Source of the DNA: Devosia sp.
GTDB taxonomy: Bacteria; Pseudomonadota; Alphaproteobacteria; Rhizobiales; Devosiaceae
Assembly (NCBI GenBank): GCA_016713105.1
Contig: JADJPS010000017.1
Coordinates: 558,001-622,000, forward strand
DNA: 64,000 bases
Direction of reading: 5' to 3'
Shown: piece after piece, positions 8,794-17,655 of the stretch
Layout of the letters: each line of letters begins with the position of its first letter
How positions within the stretch are numbered: position 1 is the stretch's first letter
Translations under genes and position numbers: made by a program
Notes under the pieces: generated by a model
Seen by the model: only the letters and a program-made list of their open reading frames with translations
What the model was told of the DNA's origin: nothing
Database searches by the model: none

Positions 8794-9948
8794 TCAGCCT
8801 GCCTCCTCGTTCTTTCTCGGGGGCGGAGCCAGGTAGCGCGCCAGATAGATGGCCAGCAGCAGCGGCGGCAGCATCACTGCGAAGCTGATCCGGATCGAGG
8901 ATGTCGTGGCGATGGCACCAAGCAGGGCCGGCGCCCCCAGCAGCAACACCTGCTGGCTCATGGTCAGCGCCGCAACGTTCTCGGAGGCCGGGCGGTCGCC
9001 GAGCCGGGCCGCGGCCGAAGTCGAGAGCGGAAAGGCGACGCAGACGCCGAAGCCGATCAGGGTGAAGCCGAGGAGCGCCACGACCAGGCTGGGCGAGAAG
9101 ACGACCAGCAGCAGGCCGCAGAGCGCCGTCACGGCGAGCGCGCGCGCCAGCCGCACCGGCCCCCAGCGCGTCACCGCGCGATCGGCGAGCAGCCTGCCGA
9201 TCGACTGCGCAGCCATGAAGGCGGGGAGTGTCAGCGTGTCGACCCAGTCCGGTGCGGAGAAGCTGTCGCGCATGAAGATCACCGACCAGTTCCTGAGGCC
9301 GCCCTCGAGCAGGGCAGAGGCGAAGGCGTAGCCGAGCAGCAGCAGCGTCATGGTGGTGGGAACGGCGATGCGGATGCCTTTCGCTGGAGCGCCGTGGGCC
9401 CGTGGCGGCGCGCTGACGAGGCCCAGGGCCGACGCCAGGATGCCGGCAACGACCAGCGGCACGACGAGGCCGAAATGCAGCGCCGGCGCCACGCCGAGCC
9501 CGCGCATCAGCGTCGCCAGCAGCGAGGCCGACAGCAGGCCGATGCTCCACACGCCATGGCAGGTGTTCATCAGCCGGCGTCCGTCGGTCGCCTCGATGCG
9601 GTCCGCCTCCACGTTGATGGCGATATTGCTGAGCCCGAATATGCCGCCATAGAGGGCGAAGCCGGCGAACAGGGCGGCGGCGCTCGGGGCCAGCGCGATC
9701 AGCACCATGGTCGTCGCCATGGCCGGGATCGCCGTGAGGATCACCAGCCGGGTACCGACCCGCTCGACGACGAGGCTGGCGAACAGGAAGGTGACGATGG
9801 CGCCGGCCGGTTGTCCGAGCAGGGCGAGGCCGAGAGCAGCCTCGTCGAGCCGGAGCGCCTGCTGCAGATCGGGCAGGCGGGCGAACAGGCCGCCCTGCGA
9901 GATCGCGTGGCAGAGGAAGACGAGAACGATGCGCTGCCGGGAGGTCAC
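8794..9948 (-). CDS. MFS transporter (FucP/YbjJ-like), copy 1
   Basis: 384 residues, twelve predicted hydrophobic segments. It starts RQRIVLVFLCHAISQGGLFARLPDLQQAL and carries VERVGTRLVIL between TM2 and TM3. The same layout (G-LFxRLPDLQ, then NIAINVEADR and MNTCHGVWSIG) occurs in the two other MFS genes at 11426 and 12608, so the three are paralogues. The family is close to YbjJ-type sugar/drug MFS proteins; the substrate is unknown. Its ATG overlaps the stop of the GNAT gene by 4 bases (ATGA), so it is the last gene of a coupled minus-strand operon. Confidence 0.85.
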   Translation of the reverse strand: MTSRQRIVLVFLCHAISQGGLFARLPDLQQALRLDEAALGLALLGQPAGAIVTFLFASLVVERVGTRLVILTAIPAMATTMVLIALAPSAAALFAGFALYGGIFGLSNIAINVEADRIEATDGRRLMNTCHGVWSIGLLSASLLATLMRGLGVAPALHFGLVVPLVVAGILASALGLVSAPPRAHGAPAKGIRIAVPTTMTLLLLGYAFASALLEGGLRNWSVIFMRDSFSAPDWVDTLTLPAFMAAQSIGRLLADRAVTRWGPVRLARALAVTALCGLLLVVFSPSLVVALLGFTLIGFGVCVAFPLSTSAAARLGDRPASENVAALTMSQQVLLLGAPALLGAIATTSSIRISFAVMLPPLLLAIYLARYLAPPPRKNEEAG

Positions 9949-10982
9949 CTCAGTTCGATCCGCTCCACCAGTACCTCGTGGGTCTGCTTGCTGAGGCGGC
10001 GCTTGGTCTCGAAATTGCCCTGCCCCATGTCGATGCGCGCGAAGCCGGCTGCAAATGCGTCGCGGATCATCAGCACGTTGGCGGTGAAGCCCGGGGAATA
10101 GTGGTCGAACGCGGGGTCGTGGGTGATCTTGGAGTAGTTGAGCGTCTCGCGCTCCTCAAAGCAGAGCTTGGCCGCGATGATTCGTTCGCCGACTCGCATG
10201 GTGGTCACCCAGGCTTCGGGCGCGTCCTCGCCACGCAGCAGCCTATCGGTAAAGCGGTCGATGCTGCGGTCCTGCAGCCAGTCCGCCTCGACCCCCTTCT
10301 CCCTCGCCCATTGCCGCTTGCGCTCGAACAGCCAGGCGATGGCCGCGAACCGGGCCTCTCCGGTCTCCCGGCGATAGCTGTAGCCCTCGAGCGCCTCCAG
10401 CTGTCGCAGGTGTCGCCGGTGCCCCTGGCGCGTCTTCTGCGACAGGCTCATCAGATAGGCTTCGTAGTCGGCATGGCGGGTGAGGTCGAGCGACACTGCG
10501 ACCAGCCGCGACCGGGTGCGGCTCTTCAGCCCCAGGTCGGCAGCGGCGGCACGGAGCGGGCAATCGTCGCGCAACCTCTGCGCGCGCAGGATGCGCGGGA
10601 AGGCTACCGCGCGGCGCAGGGCGAGCAACAGCGCGCGGGCCTGCTCCCCGGTCCGCGCCGACGGCTCGTAGAGCACGTCGTCATGCTGCGGCGTGCCGGA
10701 GTTGAGAAAGCCGATCGCCGGCCAGAGGTTGAACAGGTGGAGCACGAATGCACCGGCCATTGCCAGCCGGCCATTGTCGCGGACCAGAACGATGCGCAAC
10801 CGGTTGGGAAAGCGGCGCCACCTGAGCTCCCAGCTGAGCCACAGCCACTTGTGCGACAGGAACACCGAGGCGAAGCGGGCCCGCGCCCGCAACTGCTCCC
10901 ACTCCTCGCGCATGGCGAGAAAGGCGCGATAGTCGCGCAGCACTTCGACGGTCAGCCCCGAGGGCAGGGGGTCACTTCTCAC
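9945..10982 (-). CDS. GNAT acetyltransferase of the CelD/BioF2-like family
   Basis: 345 residues. The N-terminal third (VEVLRDYRAFLAMREEWEQL) and the C-terminal GNAT half (KLCFEERETLNYSKITHD, then FARIDMGQGNFETKRRL) match the CelD/BcsL, Acetyltransf_6 (BioF2-like) family, which is related to FemAB-type aminoacyl/acyl transferases. Members modify polysaccharides or envelope components; the acceptor here is not known. It overlaps mmcB by 11 bases upstream and the MFS gene by 4 bases downstream, so translation of the three is probably linked. Confidence 0.82.
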   Translation of the reverse strand: MRSDPLPSGLTVEVLRDYRAFLAMREEWEQLRARARFASVFLSHKWLWLSWELRWRRFPNRLRIVLVRDNGRLAMAGAFVLHLFNLWPAIGFLNSGTPQHDDVLYEPSARTGEQARALLLALRRAVAFPRILRAQRLRDDCPLRAAAADLGLKSRTRSRLVAVSLDLTRHADYEAYLMSLSQKTRQGHRRHLRQLEALEGYSYRRETGEARFAAIAWLFERKRQWAREKGVEADWLQDRSIDRFTDRLLRGEDAPEAWVTTMRVGERIIAAKLCFEERETLNYSKITHDPAFDHYSPGFTANVLMIRDAFAAGFARIDMGQGNFETKRRLSKQTHEVLVERIELR

Positions 10983-11433
10983 CGGGATCCATCAGGACGT
11001 GCACACGGTCCGCCCCGAGCCGGGCCAGCTTGAGCAGCATGGCCTTGCGACGGGCCGGGGGCAATGGCTGTTCCGACCCCGTGCGCAGGATGGCCGCGTC
11101 GTGACCATCGCCCACGATCAGGCCTTCGTCGGCGGGGAAGATGCTCGGGTCGAGCTCGGGGGGCTTGGCGAAGAAGAAGCGATCACAGAAGTCCTTGTAG
11201 TGCGGCCACTTCCGATCGACCTGGAAGTCGACAAGGCTCGACTTGATCTCGACGATCCAGATCTCCCCCCTGGGGCCGAGTGCGAGCACGTCGGCGCGCC
11301 GGCCGTTGGCCAGCGGCACTTCGGCGAAGCAGCAGAAATCGTGCGCGGACCGCAGGAACCGCATGACGCCGCGTTGCACCCTGAGTGCCGTCGGCGACTG
11401 CCTCAGATCGACGATCTGTCCCAGCTCAGCCAT
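10972..11433 (-). CDS. mmcB: MmcB family DNA-repair protein
   Basis: 153 residues. It opens with SPTALRVQRGVMRFLRS and contains the nuclease-like core RRADVLALGP...WIVEIKSSLVDFQVDRKWPHY (PD-(D/E)xK-style D...E-x-K), then CDRFFFAKP. These are hallmarks of MmcB, an SOS-linked protein of alphaproteobacteria first named in Caulobacter for a mitomycin C phenotype. Its stop region overlaps the GNAT start by 11 bases and its own start overlaps the upstream MFS gene by 8 bases, placing a repair gene inside an MFS operon. Confidence 0.88.
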   Translation of the reverse strand: MAELGQIVDLRQSPTALRVQRGVMRFLRSAHDFCCFAEVPLANGRRADVLALGPRGEIWIVEIKSSLVDFQVDRKWPHYKDFCDRFFFAKPPELDPSIFPADEGLIVGDGHDAAILRTGSEQPLPPARRKAMLLKLARLGADRVHVLMDPGEK

Positions 11434-12601
11434 GCGGCGTCGTCGGTTCGGGTTCGGTAAGCAGCGGCACTGGCCGCGGCGCCAGCGCGCGGATCACCAG
11501 CAAGGCCGACAGGATCAGCGGCACGCAGACGAAATAGGAGATGCGGATGCCGAAGCTCTCGGCGACAAAGCCAAGCAGCGGCGGGCCGAGGAAGAACACC
11601 ACGAAGGTCATCTGCCCCAGCGAGGCGACATTGACCGCCGCCGGCCGGTCGGTGCGCTGTGCCGCCGCGGACACCGCCAGCGGATAGACCGACGAGCAGC
11701 CCAGACCCATCAGCATGAAGCCGAACAGCGCCACATAGGGATGCGGCGCCACGCCGACGAGGATCAGCCCGGCCGCGGCGATGCCCAGCAGGCTGCCGGC
11801 AACGACACGCGGACTGTAGCGCTCGACCACCGGATCCATGAACAACCGCGCCAGCGCCATCAGCAGCGAGAAGATGGTGATCGACATCCCGCCCACGAAG
11901 GGTGGCACGTCGAACACGTCCCGCATGTAGATCGCCGACCAGTCTATGCCAGCGCCCTCGACCAGCAGCGGCGCCGCCCCGATCAGGCAGAGCGGCAGCA
12001 GCCCGGAGGTCGGAAAGGCGATCAACGGCACGGCACCGGCATGGCTGTCGGCGCGATGCGGTGCATCCTCGATCTTCCAGAACATCACCAGCCCGGCGGC
12101 AACCACCACCAGCAGCGCCAGGAAAGTGTGCATGTGCACCGAGATCTCCATTTGCCGCACGCCCGCCGAGATGAAGGCGGTCACGAAGAAACCGAGGCTC
12201 CACATGCCGTGCGCCCGACTCATGATGCGAAAGCCAAGCTGCGCCTCGTGCCGGTCGGTCTGCAGGTTGACATTGATTTCGAGCGCCCCGGCGAACAGCC
12301 CGGCGATGAAGAAGATCGGGATCAGCAGCAAGGCGGACGGCACCCAGGGGACGATCGCATACATCAGCGAGGCGCCAAACACGGTGACGAACGCCGTGGT
12401 GCGGGCGCCGAAGCGCTCGATCAGCGGCCCCGACACGGTGAGCCCGACCAGCGCCCCGATCGACATGGCGATCAGCGTCAGCCCGAGTTGGCCCTCGGTG
12501 AGGTCGAGTGAGCGCTGCAGGTCCGGCAACCGGGACAGCAGCGCACCCATCGATAGTGCGAACACGAAGAAGATGCCGTAGATGCGATGGTGGGGCTTCA
12601 C
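11426..12601 (-). CDS. MFS transporter, copy 2
   Basis: 391 residues, twelve predicted helices. N-terminus YGIFFVFALSMGALLSRLPDLQRSL, then ERFGARTTAFVTVFG (motif A region), INVNLQTDRHEAQLG and SRAHGMWSLGFF; these blocks repeat in copies 1 and 3. Copies 2 and 3 also share the MRDxFxVxPF segment in the middle loop and QRTDRPAAxNVASL in the C-terminal half, so they are the closer pair. The cargo is unknown. It starts 6 bases after the stop of copy 3 and overlaps mmcB by 8 bases. Confidence 0.86.
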   Translation of the reverse strand: MKPHHRIYGIFFVFALSMGALLSRLPDLQRSLDLTEGQLGLTLIAMSIGALVGLTVSGPLIERFGARTTAFVTVFGASLMYAIVPWVPSALLLIPIFFIAGLFAGALEINVNLQTDRHEAQLGFRIMSRAHGMWSLGFFVTAFISAGVRQMEISVHMHTFLALLVVVAAGLVMFWKIEDAPHRADSHAGAVPLIAFPTSGLLPLCLIGAAPLLVEGAGIDWSAIYMRDVFDVPPFVGGMSITIFSLLMALARLFMDPVVERYSPRVVAGSLLGIAAAGLILVGVAPHPYVALFGFMLMGLGCSSVYPLAVSAAAQRTDRPAAVNVASLGQMTFVVFFLGPPLLGFVAESFGIRISYFVCVPLILSALLVIRALAPRPVPLLTEPEPTTPHG

Positions 12602-12607
12602 TGGACG

Positions 12608-13791
12608 TCAACCGATCTCGTGGCGCAGCGGCTTTCGGCCCAGCGCATCGGCGAAGACCAGGCTCAGCACCACCAGCGGGATGCCGATGCCGAAGGACCA
12701 GCGGATGCCGAAATGTTCGGCGATGTAGCCCAGGAGCGGCGGGCCGAGGAGAAAGGCGACGAACGAGGTCTGCGCCAGCGAGGCGACATTGGTCGCCGCG
12801 GGCCGGTCGGTGCGCTGTGCCGCCGCCGACATGGCGAGCGGGAAGATGACGCTGGTCCCTACCCCCATCAGCCCGAAGCCGAGCAGCGCCATCCAGTCGG
12901 CGGTGGCAAAAAAGACCAGCACGGCACCGATGCCGAGCACGCCCAGCAGCACGCGCGACACCACTGTCGGGCTGTAGCGCTCGACGAAGGGATCGGCAAA
13001 GAAGCGGGTCGCGGCCTGGGTGAAGGCGCCGAGCGCCACCGCAAAGCCGGCAAGGAAGGGGGTCACGGCGAACTCGTCGCGCATGTAGATGGCGGACCAG
13101 TCGATGCCGGCGCCTTCCATGATCATGGCGGAAAGGGTCACGATGACGAGCACCATGATGGCGAGTGTCGGCGTGGCGAAGCCCTTGGTCTCCTCGGTCG
13201 ATCCGCCGGTGCGGTGCGGCGCGGGATCGAAGCGGCCGAGCAGCAGCGCCACCCCGGTGACCACCACGGGAACCATGAGGAAAGGTGCACCCGGAAATCG
13301 AGGCCGATCTGGGCGATCGCGGCGCTGACGAGACCGGACGAGAAGAAGCCGAAGCTCCAGAAGGCGTGTGCCCGGTTCATGATCCGGTGCCCGAGCAGGT
13401 GTTCGGTCCGGTCTGCCTCGAGATTGAGGATGATCTCGATGCCGCCGATGACGAGCCCGACCGGCAGCAGCAGCAGGAAGAAGGCCAGTGGCCCCGTGGC
13501 GAGCACTGAAATCGCATAGCCGAGCGACAACAGCGGAATGAGCATGAGGATGGCGCGCCGGTAGCCGGCCCTTTCGAGCAGCGGGCCGGCGAAGCTCAGT
13601 GAGATCAGGGTGCCGGCGGCAGCGCCGATCAGCCCGAAGCCCAGCGCCCCCTCCTCGATGCCCATGGCATGCTGGATGTCGCCCAGCCGAGGGGGCAGGC
13701 TGCCCATGCAGAACGAATAGATGAAGAAGCCGCCATAGACACGCTGCTGGGGCGGCAGCTCAAGACCGATTCGCATGCTGGAAAGACCCAC
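12608..13791 (-). pseudogene. MFS transporter, copy 3, broken by a 1-base frameshift
   Basis: The N-terminal half (13791 to ~13280: MRIGLELPPQQRVYGGFFIYSFCMG, then NLEADRTEHLLGHRIMNRAHAFWSFGFF) and the C-terminal half (~13276 to 12608: MVPVVVTGVALLLGRFDPAPHR, then QRTDRPAATNVASL) lie in different frames and join at ~13275-13290, where copy 2 continues without a break. The total length is one base short of a 394-residue MFS protein, so one base is missing (or two are extra) in the region read as CACCTTTCCTC on the minus strand. Either a real inactivation or a sequence error; both halves keep normal coding character, which favours error. It is the first gene of the minus-strand operon. Confidence 0.8.
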
Positions 13792-13856
13792 GAGGAACTG
13801 CGGGCACCCTAGAGAAATCGCTGCAGCCGATCAAGCGAGCGGGCCTCGGGCGGGCC

Positions 13857-14384
13857 TCAGCCGCCGGCGCGCATCTCATCGCGCAGCACGCTGACCCCGG
13901 CGGTGGCGGTGCGCATGATCTCGAGCCGCCGGTACTGGCTGCGGCTGTCTCCGCTGACGCTGCGGCGTTCGGGCCCGAGATAGGCCGAGGTCTCGTGGAA
14001 CACGATCGGACGTTCGACCATGCGCTTCAGTCGTCCGGTGATGCGCTGCGGCGTGAAGGGCAGCGTGATGACGTCGTCGAACCCCATGTCGATGCAGAGC
14101 CGGATCTGGTCGAGCGAGGGGCTCTCGGCGAAATAGACCAGGGGAGAGAGGCGGATTCGGCGGCTGGGGGAGAAGCGGATGCTGTCGGCGACCGGCTTGA
14201 GCGAGGGGACCTCGTCGACCGCGGCGAACATGAAGAACAGCAGCGGGGTCTGATGCGCCTGGGTCTCGGCAGCAGCGAGGCCGGAATAGGGCAGCACCAC
14301 CGCGAATCCCAGGGAACGCGCCATGTCCCTGAGTGCCTCACCGGCGCCATCGGATGGCCCCACCACATAGGCACAAGCCTTCAT
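13857..14384 (-). CDS. receiver-like (degenerate CheY-fold) protein
   Basis: 175 residues. The region FFMFAAVDEVPSLKPVADSIR followed by SPLVYFAESPSLDQIRLCIDMGFDDVITLPFTPQRITGRLKRMVE follows the order of a response-regulator receiver domain (strand-helix pairs ending in a K/T-P-F-like motif). The phospho-acceptor Asp, the acidic pair and the conserved Lys are not where they should be. The tail FHETSAYLGPERRSVSGDSRSQYRRLE is shared with other small alphaproteobacterial receiver-like proteins. It probably binds a partner rather than accepting phosphate. It is a single gene, with the LysR gene upstream on the same strand. Confidence 0.6.
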   Translation of the reverse strand: MKACAYVVGPSDGAGEALRDMARSLGFAVVLPYSGLAAAETQAHQTPLLFFMFAAVDEVPSLKPVADSIRFSPSRRIRLSPLVYFAESPSLDQIRLCIDMGFDDVITLPFTPQRITGRLKRMVERPIVFHETSAYLGPERRSVSGDSRSQYRRLEIMRTATAGVSVLRDEMRAGG

Positions 14385-14447
14385 CGGCTCGTCTCCATAC
14401 CCTGCATTCCCGACTGCACAGGCTAGCCCGGTCGGATTGCGCCGAGG

Positions 14448-15320
14448 TTAAGGCCTCCTCCGCTCGCCGCGGAACAGGGGGCCATGTTCCTTGAGCAGGC
14501 GAGCGATCCGGTCTGCCAAGACGCGGATCTCCGGCCGGTGCCGATCCTCGTGGTGCGAGACCAGCCACTGTTCGGTGGTGAGGTCCGCGATCGGGGTGGC
14601 CACCCGGACCAGCCGCTCGTCGCTGTCACCGACGAAACAGGGAAATACTCCCAGTCCGGCACCGGCAGCGACCAGTTCGCGGACGCTGTGCACGTCGTTG
14701 CCGCGCACCGCGATGCGATCGCCGTGATGGGCCATCAGCCAGCGTGCGGAGGCGACGTTCGCCGCCTCGCCGGTGACGCCGACGAACATGCCGGCCTCGA
14801 CGCCGTTGATCAGTTGGCGGCCGGCATAGAGCGCGTGCGCCACCCGTCCGACCTGGCGGCCGGCGAGGTTCGGCTCGGTCGGACGTTCCGAGCGCAACCC
14901 CAGGTCGGCGGCACGCCGGCCGATGTCAAGCTTGCCATAGGCGGTGGCGAACTCGATGCGCACCCGGTCCGAGACATGCCAGAGCGAATCGATGTGGCGG
15001 GCGAGGAAGGCCGACGTCCACGTGCCGGCCGAGATGCGCACCAGTTGTTCACCTACTGCGCCGTCGCGCCAGCGGGTGAGCGCCAGCATCGCCTGTTCGA
15101 CGTCCTCGGCGCGCCGGAGGAGTTCCTCGCCGGCGCGCGTCATCTGGTAGCCGGTTTGCCTGCGCACGAACAGCGCTTCGCCGATCTGCTGCTCGAGCGC
15201 GGTGACGCGTCGCCCCAGCGTCGCGGCGCTGAAGCCGGTCGTCTTCGACGCCGCGCTCAGTCCCCCGAGGCGCGCGACGTCGAGGAAAAGGCGCAGGTCA
15301 TCCCAGGATATGGCGCTCAT
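14448..15320 (-). CDS. LysR family transcriptional regulator
   Basis: 290 residues. The N-terminal winged helix (WDDLRLFLDVARLGGLSAASKTTGFSAATLGRRVTALEQQ) is typical of LysR proteins, and the rest forms the two-lobed effector domain. In many Hyphomicrobiales such single LysR genes (GcvA/AmpR-like in length) lack an obvious divergent target. Here the nearest divergent gene is the small DUF1127 gene 205 bases away, which is a weak candidate target. The effector is unknown. Confidence 0.88.
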   Translation of the reverse strand: MSAISWDDLRLFLDVARLGGLSAASKTTGFSAATLGRRVTALEQQIGEALFVRRQTGYQMTRAGEELLRRAEDVEQAMLALTRWRDGAVGEQLVRISAGTWTSAFLARHIDSLWHVSDRVRIEFATAYGKLDIGRRAADLGLRSERPTEPNLAGRQVGRVAHALYAGRQLINGVEAGMFVGVTGEAANVASARWLMAHHGDRIAVRGNDVHSVRELVAAGAGLGVFPCFVGDSDERLVRVATPIADLTTEQWLVSHHEDRHRPEIRVLADRIARLLKEHGPLFRGERRRP

Positions 15321-15525
15321 CGTTCAGAATTGAAAAGCTCGTTGCGATGCTGCTTGTAGCGCCTTGAGCGCCGGATCGGCAACAATGATGGCATCCAAGT
15401 TGTTCCAGTGTCGAGGAAACCCCGCGCCGGACGACAAACCTGCAGAGCTTCGCCGGAAGTGAGCTGCCTCCTGCCAGGGAGACAGCGTCGGCGCTGCATT
15501 GCCTGGATGAAAAGGAGACTTGACG

Positions 15526-15978
15526 ATGATCTTCGGTACGCTCACCCGCCGTCTCGGCCAATGGCAGCGCATCCGCCGCGACATCCGGCGGCTCGAGGGC
15601 CTCGACGACCGACTGCTGGACGACATGGGCATTCCGCGCGAGACCATCAGCCGGCGGCTCAGGGGGCAGGCAGCGATGAATTCCGCCGCCCCTGAAACGC
15701 CCCGGGGATGCTCAGGCCGACGGCCTGAGCACGTTGCGCAGCGCGGCCTCGGCCGCTTCGATGCTGGCAAAGACCTGACCGTCGACGCCGAAGGCATCGA
15801 GCTTGACGGCAAGGAAGCGGAAGCCGGCGCCGTGGACGATGAGCACGCCCTTGGGCTCGCCATCGATATCGATGGCTATCGGTCTGGCGCCATGTGGCTT
15901 ATCAAAAACTGCATGCTGCATGGAAGAACCTCCATCGGCACGTCATGGGTGACGGCCGGGGTGTTAGCTGAACTGTGA
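15526..15978 (+). CDS. DUF1127 protein with a doubtful C-terminal extension
   Basis: Start ATG 15526 with Shine-Dalgarno aaggag 8 bases upstream; an overlapping TTG at 15520 is less likely. Residues 1-50 (FGTLTRRLGQWQRIRRDIRRLEGLDDRLLDDMGIPRETISRRLRG) are a complete DUF1127 domain, a small Arg-rich family in alphaproteobacteria tied to stress, RNA binding and phosphate/carbon metabolism. DUF1127 proteins usually end here (~50 residues). In this sequence the frame stays open for a further ~100 residues of unrelated composition, all of it antisense to the small gene at 15712-15921. The extension is probably not selected protein; a lost stop codon or a sequence error may explain it. Confidence 0.65.
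   Translation: MIFGTLTRRLGQWQRIRRDIRRLEGLDDRLLDDMGIPRETISRRLRGQAAMNSAAPETPRGCSGRRPEHVAQRGLGRFDAGKDLTVDAEGIELDGKEAEAGAVDDEHALGLAIDIDGYRSGAMWLIKNCMLHGRTSIGTSWVTAGVLAEL
15710..15730. terminator. inverted repeat at the 3' end of the antisense small gene
   Basis: GCTCAGGCCG and CGGCCTGAGC form a perfect 10-bp inverted repeat around one base. It includes the stop codon of the minus-strand gene 15712-15921 and falls inside the extended DUF1127 frame. There is no T-tract, so intrinsic termination is not shown; it could act as a transcript-end hairpin for both converging transcripts. Confidence 0.4.
15712..15921 (-). CDS. small conserved-looking protein of unknown function
   Basis: 69 residues, MQHAVFDKPHGARPIAIDID then GEPKGVLIVHGAGFRFLAVKLDAFGVDGQVFASIEAAEAALRNVL. 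The alternation of hydrophobic and polar residues and the VDGQxFxSIEAAxxAL ending look like a genuine small alpha/beta domain; a Shine-Dalgarno-like ggaggttcttcc lies directly upstream of the ATG. I judge this strand, not the opposite DUF1127 extension, to be the coding strand of the overlap. Function unknown. Confidence 0.6.
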   Translation of the reverse strand: MQHAVFDKPHGARPIAIDIDGEPKGVLIVHGAGFRFLAVKLDAFGVDGQVFASIEAAEAALRNVLRPSA

Positions 15979-16559
15979 GACGAAGAGGTGACGGCGGTCA
16001 CATTCGTTTGGTTCGGCAACACCCGCTCGAGGAGCCTACCCATTTGCCGATGATCCCGGTTTGGAGCGCGGCGCGAAGTGCAGTGTGCATGTTCGTCTCC
16101 CTTCCGGCGGCCAGTGGCCTGGGTTCAGATCCAGCGAGCCGAGTCTGACATCGGCTCCGCAGCTATTGTAGGGCGGACATGAGTCCACCACACGGCGACT
16201 ATGCGATGGTCCGACGCATTTGCCAATCCGGCTTTGGTCGCTATCGCCAGCCCTGCGCCAAGATAGGCCTGCGGAGCGCGGCTTGCCAGAGGGCCCTGCA
16301 CCAAAGTGCCTGGTGGCGGCGGAAAAACTTGCCGCGCGCGGCGTATCGGAGCGCGGCGGAACGGCATCGCTGACCCCGGCTGCGCCCTATCCGCAACGGC
16401 CGCTTGGAAAGTCTCCCGCCGATCGAAAGCGGCGGGGCTTCCCGCCTTGAAATCGATTGCATATTCTGTTGTGGTGACCGGGATCGGACCCGGAGAAGCG
16501 TCAGCGGCGCGCCGAAAATGCCTCGCAGAAGGTAGCTGTCCGCGAGAGGGAGGGGATCA
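15979..16559. other. 581-base intergenic region without a confident gene
   Basis: No frame here has convincing protein character. A 30-codon minus-strand frame, 15998-16090, has a gggagac Shine-Dalgarno and would encode a short basic peptide (MHTALRAALQTGIIGKW...); it is only a possibility. GGCGGG-GCTT-CCCGCC forms a small hairpin at ~16431-16446, and an AT-richer stretch at 16448-16474 probably holds the promoter of the LacI-type gene. I see no tRNA, IS or phage remnant. Confidence 0.35.
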
Positions 16560-17639
16560 TTGGGCGACCAGGAAACACGCCTTGAAAAGCGTGGCCGTCG
16601 GCGCGTCGGCGGCGACACGCCGGCGGCGCAGCGTCCGGGCCGCAAGTCCGACGGCAAGCCGACGCTGCGCACCATTGCGCAGATGACCGGGCTCGCCATC
16701 ACCACGATCTCGCGTGCCCTCAACAACGCGCCCGAATTGTCGGAAGAGACCCGCGTCCGGGTGCAGAAGATCGCCGCCGAAATCGGCTACGTCCCCGATC
16801 GCACCGCGCTGCGGCTGAAGACCGGCCGTACCCACGTGATCAGCCTGATTCTCGACCCGCACGACGAGATCCTGGGCTTCGGCCAGTCGATGGTCTCGGG
16901 GCTGACCACGGCGCTCCGCGGCACGCCGTACCACCTCGTCATCACGCCGAACTATCCCTACTCGTCGCCGCTCGAGCCGATCCTGTACATTCTGCGCAAC
17001 AAGGCGGCCGACGGGGTGATCTTCTCGCGGACCGAGCCCGACGACCCGCGGGTCAGGCTGCTGCTGGAGAACGACTTCCCGTTCGTGTCGCACGGCCGCA
17101 CCAGCCATTCCGAACCGCATCCGTTCGTCGACTACGACAACCATGCCTTTGCCTACCATGCGGCAATGCGGCTCCGGTCCAAGGGCTGCCGCAAGCTCAC
17201 CATCATCCTGCCGCCGACCCAGTTCAGCTTCGGCAACCACCTGCGCTCGGGCTTCATGTCGGCGGTCGAGGAAAGCGGGCTCGACTGGGAGATCTTCGCC
17301 GGTGCGACGCTCGACAACACGGCCGACGAAATCCGGCTCGCGACAATGCAGCGGATCGGTGCGCCCGGGGCCCCGGACGGCTATATCTGCACCGGGGACG
17401 CCGCGGCGCTTGCCGTGATGGCCGGCATCACCGATGCGGGACGGGTCATTGGGCGCGACGTCGAAGTGGTGGCCAAGCAGACCTCCGGGATCTTCAGCCA
17501 GGTGCGGCCCAGGGTCGACGCGATCTTCGAGGACACGGCCCTCGCCGGGCTGGAGATGGGGCAACTGCTGCTGCGCCGGATCAATGGCGAACCCGCCGCG
17601 GCCCTGCAGATCCTGCACCAGCCCGAGATCTGGTTCTAG
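16560..17639 (+). CDS. LacI family transcriptional regulator
   Basis: 359 residues from TTG 16560, chosen for the strong gagaggga Shine-Dalgarno 7-9 bases upstream and the lack of any better start. After a basic, poorly conserved leader (~34 residues) comes the LacI helix-turn-helix PTLRTIAQMTGLAITTISRALNNAPELSEETRVRVQKIAAEIGYVPD, then the periplasmic-binding-like sugar domain (TGRTHVISLILDP, GVIFSRTEPDDPR, DAIFEDTALAGLEMG near the end). Such regulators repress sugar catabolic operons. No sugar genes are adjacent on this side, and the target is not evident. Confidence 0.9.
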   Translation: MGDQETRLEKRGRRRVGGDTPAAQRPGRKSDGKPTLRTIAQMTGLAITTISRALNNAPELSEETRVRVQKIAAEIGYVPDRTALRLKTGRTHVISLILDPHDEILGFGQSMVSGLTTALRGTPYHLVITPNYPYSSPLEPILYILRNKAADGVIFSRTEPDDPRVRLLLENDFPFVSHGRTSHSEPHPFVDYDNHAFAYHAAMRLRSKGCRKLTIILPPTQFSFGNHLRSGFMSAVEESGLDWEIFAGATLDNTADEIRLATMQRIGAPGAPDGYICTGDAAALAVMAGITDAGRVIGRDVEVVAKQTSGIFSQVRPRVDAIFEDTALAGLEMGQLLLRRINGEPAAALQILHQPEIWF

Positions 17640-17655
17640 CCGTCCTTTCCGGACG

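Noticed and set aside
16100..16500. Transposase or phage remnant in the long gap
   Set aside because: Translations on both strands show no catalytic motifs, and there are no terminal inverted repeats or target-site duplications.
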